Shown here: piece after piece, positions 26,201 to 36,700 of the stretch
How positions within the stretch are numbered: position 1 is the stretch's first letter
Layout: each line of letters starts with the position of its first letter
From: Anisus vortex
Taxonomy: Eukaryota > Mollusca > Gastropoda > Planorbidae
Length of the DNA: 64,000 bases
Direction: 5' to 3'
Assembly (NCBI GenBank): GCA_949126835.1
Contig: OX421495.1
Coordinates: 27,839,721 to 27,903,720 of the forward strand
The notes under the pieces: generated by a model
What the model was told of the DNA's origin: nothing
The model's input: the letters and a program-made list of their open reading frames with translations, nothing else
The model's database searches: none
Position numbers and translations under genes: made by a program

Positions 26201-27017
26201 TAAACCTAGAAACACTAGAGGACAGAAGGGCAAAGAGTAAAGTAGTAATAATATTATAATACACAAGGTGACAAGGCATTAAACTCTAATTAAGAAATAC
26301 AACCCAATAACAACCTGTTGCAAAGCTCAGATAAACATAAAGACAAAAACTCTTTCCTTATCCCTTATGCCGCACTTATGCGAGAACAAATGCATATATG
26401 TGCTCTTTCTTATCGAGTGGCATTCGGGCATGGAATGGGTTGCCTGGACAAGCCAGAAAAAACAGTAACTTAACATCATTTAAAACATTAATAAAAATGC
26501 AAGACTAGACTCGGACCACGGATGAGCGTAGGACGCAATAATCTTCTTTATATTTATAGAAGGAGCGTCTGTAATGTATAAGTATAAGATAAGAGTGTAG
26601 GAGTGTAGGTTTAATTAATAAATGAGTTTAAATTTAAAAGAGTTAAAATTAAAAGTGTAGTTTGACCTAACCTAAAACCTTACAGAGGCTATCCTCTGGA
26701 GAAAATCAAGAGCTGCAACCTTTCATTAGTTACATGGGATTGACTAAAAAAAGGATGCTTAGAATGATTATCTGGGTAGATTGTTGCCCAGTCTCATTGA
26801 ATTGAGTCAGAGTCAGTGTGAGTTGTCAGAGAATTTGTATCGAAAAATGAAAATGGCAAAATTTTGCAAAAATGGTAACGTTTAAGCCTATTTGATAAGT
26901 CAGACTATAAATTTTCTTATAAATAAAACATAGACACTTTAAACTAATTCTTCATTTAGTAATACCACATCATAAAGTTTAATCGACAAAGAAAATGCAC
27001 AGGCCTTTCCTTACCAT
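20233..27017 (-). CDS. ERH: Enhancer of rudimentary homolog (ERH)
   Basis: Four coding exons on the minus strand: 27015-27017 (the ATG only, donor GTAAGG), 24699-24786, 23299-23419 and 20233-20326 (stop TAA). Phases 0, 1 and 2 all join, giving 101 residues against 104 in human. The protein has the family's TILLVQP start, [10 protein letters not shown] in the central helix, DLSCLV, and the [11 protein letters not shown]-terminal helix ending in QAGK. ERH is a small, very conserved nuclear dimer. It binds splicing and RNA-surveillance partners such as the CIZ1 and Mmi1-type proteins, and DGCR8 in microRNA processing. The C-terminal segment is three residues shorter than in human. The first coding exon holds only the start codon, which is easy for gene finders to miss. 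The gene is divergent from SLC39A9 across 757 bp. Introns are 2.2-3.0 kb and carry a hAT MITE (23982-24315). Confidence 0.95.
20433..20695. repeat. GC-richer dispersed-repeat-like block, unassigned
   Basis: This block begins GGTTCCAAGAGGGTTGGGCG and has a codon-like texture with CAACCCCC and CAGAAACACC motifs, unlike the AT-rich flanks. It resembles the 5' leader of non-LTR retrotransposons, but no open frame or duplication was found. It lies in the last intron of ERH. Confidence 0.25.
20696..23298. other. ERH intron 3, remainder
   Basis: AT-rich sequence with no second gene recognised on either strand. A short slightly GC-richer patch at 22250-22400 contains a frame ending in [11 protein letters not shown], but no splice sites or homologue were recognised. 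The acceptor TTACAG lies at 20327-20332 and the donor GTAAGT at 23293-23298. Confidence 0.5.
23982..24315 (+). mobile_element. hAT-type MITE, family A, copy 2
   Basis: A 334-bp element with perfect 15-bp terminal inverted repeats CAGGGGTCGGGAACC / GGTTCCCGACCCCTG. A perfect 8-bp target duplication, ACCTAGAA, flanks it (23974-23981 and 24316-24323). It is closely similar to 10081-10420, including GGCTCGCGAGCC near the right end. It is inserted in ERH intron 2. Confidence 0.95.
25475..25640 (+). mobile_element. decayed LINE 3' fragment (RTE/CR1-like C terminus)
   Basis: The frame reads a broken ISRKKMK then [10 protein letters not shown], the typical end of non-LTR polyproteins of the form KWxWIGHxLR, interrupted by a stop. 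It lies directly 5' of a different LINE fragment that begins near 25676. No insertion scar was found. Confidence 0.4.
25676..26603 (+). mobile_element. 5'-truncated non-LTR retrotransposon (Jockey/CR1-like), copy 1
   Basis: Frame 25660-26085 encodes the reverse-transcriptase thumb and C-terminal region: [47 protein letters not shown] and LEYAAPVW. A stop follows, then further recognisable pieces ([34 protein letters not shown]). The 3' UTR contains GGACGCAATAATCTTC and GAAGGAGCGTCTGTAATG, ending in AAGTATAAGATAAGA. Catalytic RT motifs (YADD) are missing through 5' truncation, and internal stops make it dead. It lies within ERH intron 1. Other copies are at 32793-32981, 54029-54365 and 63789-64000. 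Confidence 0.85.
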
Positions 27018-27774
27018 GATATATTTTTGTTTGTAGTAAATGAAAATAATGGCAGCACTTCGAGCAGGGTTGCCAGGTAGTTTGGAAGGTAAAAAATATT
27101 TTGTGCCGCTATCTTCTGTATTGCCAGTATAGCGTTTATTTTTCAATTATTATTATTTTGTATCATATTATTAAGAAAATATTCTACATCTGAGTACGAT
27201 TATAATTAGCTAACAAAAGCGTAGCCTCGGGGAAAGAAAGGGAAGGGACGATCTAATATATGACCTCGACCACGACGCCCTTTTTTTCTTTTTTTTTTAA
27301 AGAAATTGCTAAAATTGTAAAAATTATATTCCAAAAATTATAGTCTAGATCTAGAGTTAATAGATAGTTGTCCTAAATATTGTTAGTAGATCTATATTAA
27401 TATACCTTGACGAAATTAGTTAATTTTTCAAAGTATTTATTTTTACATTAGTAGACATTAGGCGTATTAATAATTTATGGTGCCATTCATGCGGTTCGAA
27501 ATTGAGTTTTTAAACCATAGATATTATTATACTTAAACACACACATACATATATATATAGTTCAGTGATTTAGATACATAGCTCTCTCCCTTAATTTGGA
27601 AGTCTTTAATCGATATGTTTTCCGGAAGCTGCGGAAGCTGCTGCTTTTTGTTTTTCAACAAATGACAATGTAGTGTTACGTGTTTATCGCTTCGTTACAT
27701 TAATATATTGACCCACACAAACGTATAAACCAGATATCTCGTCTATTTATACATATAAAAAATTAAGTTACACC
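27018..27774. promoter_or_regulatory. divergent ERH / SLC39A9 promoter
   Basis: The 757 bp between the two start codons must hold both transcription starts. On the SLC39A9 side there are two ETS/GABP-type sites, TCCGGAAGC (27621-27629) and GCGGAAGC (27631-27638), next to an ATCGAT word at 27609-27614. No TATA box is obvious near either ATG. GABP-type sites are known to be enriched in bidirectional housekeeping promoters, which fits. The positions of the start sites are not visible from sequence. Confidence 0.65.
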
Positions 27775-30700
27775 ATGGATGACATTTGGACAATGTTTGC
27801 ACTTTCAATAGCAATGCTTATTGGCTGCTATTTGGCAGGTGCAATACCTTTAACAATTTCCATGTCAGAGGTACAATTGCTTGATTACAAGATATTATTA
27901 AAATATTAGACTAGTCTAATAATAATAATTAGTAGTATACACATTATAATACAGTATACTAGTCGTAGGCTATTACAACTAGTGGCTAGTACGGTGATAC
28001 TTTGTTATAGATGGCCCACAAAAAGTTGTTCGCATGGAGTCATGGAGCTATTGACTATTGATTAGTGTCTAAACTAGTCTAAAGTCAAACCGTGTAGGCA
28101 CTTCAATAAAAATTTCATATTAATAATTCAGACCTAAAACCTACACTGTTAGATAGAGCTAGATAAGATCTTTTAAATGACACCTCATTTGTATTTCTAG
28201 GTCAACTGGGAGGGGAGATATAAATTTTTAGCGCTTGAAAATGGGGTGATTTTTAATAAAGAGAAAACCTGCCATTTTTTGAGATCAAATTATGGTGTAA
28301 GGTTTTTTTAACCTTTGCACCGGAAGTAGATTAATTAAGTTTTAATAAAGCACTTATCTATGCAAGTTTATGTAAATGTATTTTCCTTCTTTGGCATTGC
28401 ATTGCCTTTGTTACTAAAATTTCATCACTTCAAAATTTAAAACTTTTAAATTTCTGATCCGATTTTAATAAATGATATTTTATTGGAATCCTCTTTTCAA
28501 GCCCTTTACAGTGATACATAATTTATAACAAGGAATCATTCATTTATTTTAAAATTAAAAAAATAGTCGAGGACGTTTGCTTTAACAAAGTTTCGATTAA
28601 ACTTTTTAATGTTTTCTATAAATAAACAAATTTGGGGCAGAAGTAGCCAGTTGACGAAAATGACCTAATGAGCCTAGACAGTGACTGTACTAAAAAATTC
28701 ATAACTAAATCTAGGCTGCTTTAGTTTTAATGAAATTAGTAAATTAATAATATATATAAAATATATTTTATAACATAAGCTTTAAGTATTTACATTTTCG
28801 TTGGTAGCTATTTTTATTTTAGCACTTTAAACTTACCTTTCTCGGGAATTCTAATTTTTTATGAAAAAAAACGATCTAAACATTAATAAAACATACAATT
28901 AATGACACATTTTAATTTTTTTATATTTGTTTCATTCAATAGATATGCAGATGTTGGTGGTTTGTCTCAAATAGTTTTAAATACAATTTTTTATCGTCAA
29001 TTGTGTTTTACAATATTTTTATAGAAGCCATTAATTATGTTACTAAAAATACATGACAGGAAATCGGCCCATTTCGGCATGCGCGGAAGGGCGATATTGA
29101 AGTGTCTAGCAAAGTGACAAAGTGTCTTAGATTTAGAATTTAGATAGACTAGATCTATATTGATATATGAAAATGATAGGCCTATATATGTTAAAATACT
29201 ACAAGTCACAGTAATACTTTAGTGTAGCTGGTTCTAGAAAAGTAGGCTTCTAAAAAATTCGAACTGAACATTTTTTCGCGTGGGGCTATTGATAAGTGTC
29301 TTAAGAAGAGCGTTCAGACTATTAAAAATGAAAAAAAATATTTTTTTTTTCCCCAAAAAAATATAATTTGTATTGTCTTTACAAAAGCCTTGTGACGTCA
29401 CAGGCTGATCAAACACATTATTGTCTGCCGATCTTCTTAATTAAGACACTATCAATAGCTCCACGTACCAAAATTTTCAATCAGAATTCCTTAGAAGCAA
29501 TAAAAAAATAAAATTAATCTTACCATATTTAATAAGAAATAGCACAAAAGAAAAAAAAAAGAAACAAATAGTATTCCCTAGATCACGACACCATGCTGTC
29601 ATGCTCGTCTCCTAAAGCTAATACTTCCTATCCCAAGATATGGCCAGGTTGGCTCTGTATAGCCAAATAAAAAAACTACAAAGCTCTCCCTAACCTTAGA
29701 AACTAACTGATAGTAAACATAAAAAAATACCAAAAACCCATCTCTAGCCTAGAAACTAACCGATAATAATGATTAACAAATACTTAGAAAGCTTAGAAAC
29801 TAACCGATAATAATGATTAACAAATACTTAGAAAGCTTAGAAACTAACCGATAATGGCTAAAAAATCTGGTCCGAGAAGCGTGCAGTGCATGTAGTGTGA
29901 AAAAAATAAACAAACCAAAGGGACGTAACACAATAAAACACAAAGTGCTCAAGGGAAGTAAAATTATTTCATAAAACATTCAAAATTAACAAATATTCAA
30001 CATTAAATAAAAAATCACAGAAAAGGAACCGCTCAATGAAACCTCGATTTTCGTATTGAGGACAAAAAGATCTTTAAAATGATATATGAAACTTAAAAAA
30101 AAAAATAGAACCAATTACACCAAAGTATAGCCCAAGTCACAAGTACGCTACAATACTACAAGGCATAACAATGCTGCTTCAATGCAAAGGCCATCTCTAC
30201 TTACTTACTTACTCTACCCTATCAGCCCTATGCCCTAACCTAGGAGTGTGCAACATTTTTCTGCTTTGGGCTGCATATGAAATTTTATACAACAAGACGG
30301 GCCACACAGTCTGAAAATTTATTTGCATTATCAATGCAACAAATTTAAAAAAATGCTGTTTAAAGCTCTTCGGGGGCCACACTAAAAGGCTTGGCAGGCT
30401 GTTTTGTGGCCCACGGGCCGCCTGTTGCACACCCTTGCCCTAACCCTATACTGATACTACCTAGACTTATAGACCTACAAGCCGTTATGTGCCCGGTCCT
30501 CCGAACCGGCTAAAAGTTATGTTTACATACACTCTAACTACTCAGGCAGTTATAATGAGATTGCCCGCATGACCTACGACACGAATTTAAACGTGAGGTA
30601 ATTTTTTATTTGCCCGCTACAACATGAATTACCCGTTAAAATCATTACTCATCACCCATTATAACAATTACAAAATTGCCCGCTATAAATTACGACGCAA

Positions 30701-33700
30701 ATTAAAACATGAATATATTTTGTTCTATTCATTGATTAAGAACATTCGACACTACTTTTTTTTTTTTTAATGATTGTTTGATATATTTTTTTTACGACAA
30801 ACATTAAGTCGCAGACCTATGTTGTGTTGTTTTTGTTTTTTTGCTATTTATTTATTTATTGTTGCTTTGGAAGCAAACTTAGAATTAATTTTTCTATTCA
30901 ACATGTAAAACAATAACAAATGAAACCCTTATGAAATAATGTTTATAAAACGTATACGACACGAATTAAAACTTTAAAAATTTAGTTCCGGCAATTTGAA
31001 CATTGCCCGGCAAATTAAACATTGCCCGGTAATTTAAACATTGCCCGGTAATTTAAACATTGCCCGGTATTATAAACATTGCCCGGTATTATAAACATTG
31101 CCCGGTATTATAAACATTGCCCGGTAATTTAAACATTGCCCGGTATTATAAACATTGCCCGGTATTATAAACATTGCCCGGTAATTTAAACATTGCCCGG
31201 TAATTTAAACATTGCTCGGTATTATAAACATTGCCCGGTATTATAAACATTGCCCGGTAATTTAAACATTGCCCGGTAATTTAAACATTGCCCGGTATTA
31301 TAAACATTGCCCGGTATTATAAACATTGCCCGGTAATTTAAACATTGCCCGGTAATTTAAACATTGCCCGGTATTATAAACATTGCCCGGTATTATAAAC
31401 ATTGCCCGGTATTATAAACATTGCCCGGTAATTTAAACATTGCCCGGTATTATAAACATTGCCCGGTATTATAAACATTGCCCGGTAATTTAAACATTGC
31501 CCGGTAATTTAAACAGAGCTCGGTATTATAAACATTGCCCGGTATTATAAACATTGCCCGGTAATTTAAACATTGCCCGATAATTTAAACATTGCCCGGT
31601 ATTATAAACATTGCCCGGTATTATAAACATTGCCCGGTAATTTAAACATTGCCCGGTAATTTAAACATTGTCCGGTATTATAAACATTGCCCGGTAATTT
31701 AAACATTGCCCGGTAATTTAAACATTGCCTGGTATTATAAACATTGCCCGGTAATTTAAACATTGCCCGGTAATTAAAACAATGGCCGTTACCAAGGCGA
31801 TAAGCCTAAAGGTGCCCAGTTCTCGGAACTGGATAAAATAACCCATGGAGTTATAAGCAATTGTCTTAAGCGGGGATAAAGTATTTTCCGGTAACTTAAT
31901 TTTTTTACTTAAACCATTTAAATATTGCATTCTACAAATTACGACGCAAATTAAAACAAAATTTTGTTCCCTTCTTAAACGCATAAATACGCAAAATTTG
32001 ATGACGCCATATAATTATAAGCTTAAATATAGAGTGTAACCAGGACCACTGCGTTTAAATAAGCTTAGTAATGCGTCGGTATTACTTCCGAAAACAGAAA
32101 AAAAATGCTAAATCTATTTGCTTTGTCCTATGTTTGTAAAGTTTTAAATTATTAATTAGCTTTAAGTCATGTATTCATAGTGTAAAGTATCAAAGTAGTG
32201 ATAGATTAAGAAAATCAACTACAGTATTGGTAGTGTAAAGAATTTATGTTGTTTACGGCACGTAGACAATTTAAACATGAAAAAAAATTTGTTCCCGTCA
32301 TTGAGTTGAGATAATAAAATCCATGCACATAGTTTGATGACGTCAATTTAAACATGAATGAAAAATGTCCCTTCATTGCTATAAAATCCATGCGCAAAGA
32401 TTGATGACGTCATAAAAATAATCTCAGCGCATATTTTTTTTTCTAACTTTGTGACGAAAAACTATAAAAAGTTGTACTGGCAAAGACAATGTGAATCAAA
32501 AGTTGTGTTTTATTCGCGTTTTTTGACCAAACTGACCACTGCGGTCATTTTAATTTTTTTAAAACCTTGACAGTGTTCACCGCCGTAACGCAAAGAATAT
32601 TTGTAGCAAATTTCACGTTTTTATGTCCAGTATTTAAAAAGATTATGCGGTATGTACATACCCACATACATACATACATATTCCTTTTGAGATTTATATA
32701 TATATATGATACTATAAACTATATATCTATAGGCCCTAAACTAACCAATACTAACTAAAAAATAACAAGAAAAAATAGAAATCTAAATCTAAGTGCTCTT
32801 TCTTCCCGAGTGGCATTCGTGCATGGAATGGGTTGCCTGGACAAGCCAGGAAAACCAATAACTTAACATCATTTGAAACATTAATAAAAATGCAAGACTA
32901 GACTCGGACCACGGATGAGCGTAGGACGCAATAATCTTCTTTATAGAAGGAGCGTCTGTAATGTATAAGATAAGATAAACCTACCATCATAAAGTCATAA
33001 AGACTAACATATCTAGGGAACAATCTGGACCGGAAAGCGTGTGGTGCTTGGAGGGTGTGTGTGCGTTTGATATTATGAGATAAAAGAAAAAAAGATACCA
33101 AAGGGATGAAACACAGTTTTTATTTACAACACAAAATGCTCAAGGGAAGTAACCATATTTTATAAAACAAGCAAAATCACAAAATGTTCAACATTAAATA
33201 AAAAATCACAGAAATGCAATCTCTCAAAACAAAATCAATTGTTCCTCGTAAAAATGTATTATTACATATACGTAAAAATACCCTTAAAAGTAATATAATA
33301 TTACTTATACTTAAAAGTAATATAATATTACTTATTAAAACAATCCCATGAGCCAGTTACACTAAAGTATTGCCTTTAATTTATTACATTCATTTAATAT
33401 AATAGGCCCTGTACATTATTTATAGCATAAGGCACAATTGGCAATAAGGCCTATATATAAAAAAAAACTATTTTTAAACTATAGTACTACTATAGTGACT
33501 ATGACTATAATATAGGCTATAGGATATACTTATACTTATAGTTATAGGTATATATATATTTAAATATACCATATATATATACTCGCATATAAGTTGTACC
33601 CCTAGTTTAATTATTTTTTTCTGATATGTTGACATTGACCCCCATATAAATATGTCCCACCCTGACTTTCGGATGTTACATTGCCTTTTAACTCCTCAAA

Positions 33701-36700
33701 AATGCATATCTCTTAAACATAAAAGTTATTAAATAAAGATTCACAGTGTCATAAAGTGAATAACTATTTAGCCTGAGAATAATCAGTCACTTAGCAACAC
33801 TATCCCCTCATCACAAATAGTTTCCTTTTCTCTTTTCTCAAAATGAGAAAAGTGTCACTTGCATTAAGGGTAGGGGAGCCAGTAGAGAGCTCTTTTTTTT
33901 ATTTGTGCACGCATCATGACCATTTTTGGTATATAGATAGTATAAACAGGTCCAAGTAGGACTACCTTAAAAAAATCATTTCTGATGGATGTGATGGAAA
34001 TGGTGGCCATTTTGGATTTTTTAGTTAACGATTTACCACGCAATAAAAAATGTATCAACATGATTATTTATCAAGATAATGTATTGCAATTAGGCAGAAA
34101 TATTTATAAGCTATATCTTTATAAAAGTTGTGGATGATATTTGGTTAAATTGATAAATGAAATTTATATGAATTTTTTAGTAAAACATGAAAAAAAAATT
34201 TTTTATTGCACATTTTTTTAATAAAAATTTAATTTCGAGTAGGGTTGCCAGGTTGTTTGGAATACAAGGGGATAAGCTAGCAAGTGAAACACAGTAAAAA
34301 AAAGACAAATTCAGCAAGTAGTGCAATAAAGATGGTGTCAACCTAGATTTCATAGCCTATGAAAGACATACCTTAATTAATCTAAACAAATTATTTTTAC
34401 TCTGTAAAATAGTATCAGAACAAAACTCTTTTGGTATTGATGTTTGGCTAATAAATTATGCAGAAAATGAAATTTAAATTACAACAAAAGTTTTTCTTTA
34501 AGTAAACCTTAGTTTTTGTTTTTTTAAACTGTAAGTACAATTTTTAAAATGCTTTTTTCAACAGGAAAAACTAAAGCTGGTAACAGTTCTAGGTGCAGGA
34601 TTACTGGTAGGCACAGCTCTAGCTGTCATTATACCTGAGGGTGTTCATGCTATGTATTCAAGCTTAGATGGTAATCACAATTTCCATTTACTCCACCCTA
34701 TAGATTTATTTTATTGCACAATTTATAACAATGTATGTATGATACTCATTTGTAAATGCTTGCATAAACTAAAAAAATTTCTTTGCTTTTTACAATTTCT
34801 AAAATTTTTTTATTTATTTGTAAGCTGTTTTAAAATAGATTGTTGTAAGCAGGGAAAGTAGAAGTATGCACTTTGGGGTTATCTGTTAATTATGACAACT
34901 AAATAAAAGGGAGGGGGTTACTAAACATTTGACAGTTGTTGATATGGGAGGAAGGGGAAGGAAACGAAATCAATACAAAAAAATCTGAATCATTAGAAAT
35001 TGTATATACAGAATATAACTGTTGATATAATTTATAAAAATGTTTGTTATTGTTCTTCTTTTTACATTCTATTTAAGAAAAAATAAAGAAGACAAGATTA
35101 GTAATTAAAAAAAAAAGAACTGGTAACATTGGTAATGTTGAAATGTAACAAACTCTGCAGTTCTATGCTTATTACTCTGAGAATATTTACTTCTGTTATT
35201 TAAACTTGCACAAGCTCAAAAGATTTTATTAATGTATTATTACTAAACAGGCAAGAGCAGATAAATAATGCCTTCAAGTTTAAAGTAGGAAGTTGGCAGA
35301 TTATCATTTCCAAAACAACATTCTTTTTTATATTTTTATTTTCAATATTTTTTTAAATCAGTATATACATATCTTGTAAACATACAGACCAGTCTGTTTT
35401 TTCTTCATGTTATTAGCTAAGGAACTATGATGTAATAGAAGTATCCATTGTTTAATAGTCGTTTTGCATTCTAATACCCGTTTTCAATTTCAACAATTAA
35501 TCATTATCATTATCATTAGCCTTCTTTATCGCACTACATCACCATGTCTAGTTGTTCTCTGCACCATTTGTTTTGGGGTTTTCATTCTAAAACATGTCTG
35601 GCTCGGTGTTTATTCCCTTTTCTGATGATGTGATCTATCCATCTCCGCTTTGTTTAAAGGATTTGCCTGCCTGCTTGTTTTTTGGCTGCCCATCAGACCT
35701 AACTTGTGAATTTCTCATTTACCAAAGCCATCAGAAATTCAATCATTGTCTAAGACATCTGTATATGAAGGTTTGTAATCTGGTGATGGCACTGCTCGCA
35801 ATGCAGGGGAGCTGTTTTCACTCTGGGGAGCCATTGCTTTTTTTTTTCTAACAATTTGTTCCACATTTGTGTCAACTAATATTTTGGCTCTTAAGTAGGG
35901 GCCTACCTATTTACTGATTTTAATAGCTCTTTTATTTTGCATAATTATGGTAATTTTTTTTTAGTACTAATGGTGTTGGAATGGTTGCTTGAAAAAAACA
36001 ACTCCTCCCTAAAACAAAAGCTCAATTTATATTTTTATTGCATGAGCCAAACTCCACAGCTGATGTTGAAACCACAATGTAGACAAAAAAGAATTGCTGA
36101 TACATTTAATACTATTTAGGGGATTTTCTGTGCCATGGATGTGAACTAATACTTTTTTTTGCTATTAGGATTTTTATTTTCATTTTTTTTTTAATTTCTG
36201 AAATGTTTATTTTAAAAGAAATTGAAATGTGTTGTAGTTTTAACATTTATCATTAGTGTAATAAAAATTCAATGATGACTTGTGATGATTTTTTAGGCCA
36301 TCAACATGCTCATGAACATGTTAAAGAAATGGAGACAAATCAAGCTTTGAACATAGCCAGTGCAAAAGACTTACCGAAAGAGAAAGCAGGTCTGCAAGAT
36401 GCTGTAGCTGACATTGATCACATTCATGAAGATAAATTGGATCCTCACTTTGTCATCGGCATTACTTTAGTCACTGGATTTATTTTTATGTTGCTTGTAG
36501 ATCAGATAGGAGGAAATATTCATTCACATACCACTACTGCTGAAATAGAGGCACCAGGCCATGGTTTGAATAGAAATAAAATTACAGCAACACTGGGGCT
36601 TGTTGTCCATGCTGCAGGTATTTATTTCGCTGTCATCCGTAATAATAATATCCCACTTTTGTTTTATTTATGATTTTGATATGCTGGCAGAACATATTTA

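Noticed and set aside
31001..31779. CRISPR-like array of 19-bp repeats
   Set aside because: There are no unique spacers. The whole unit repeats, so it is a minisatellite.
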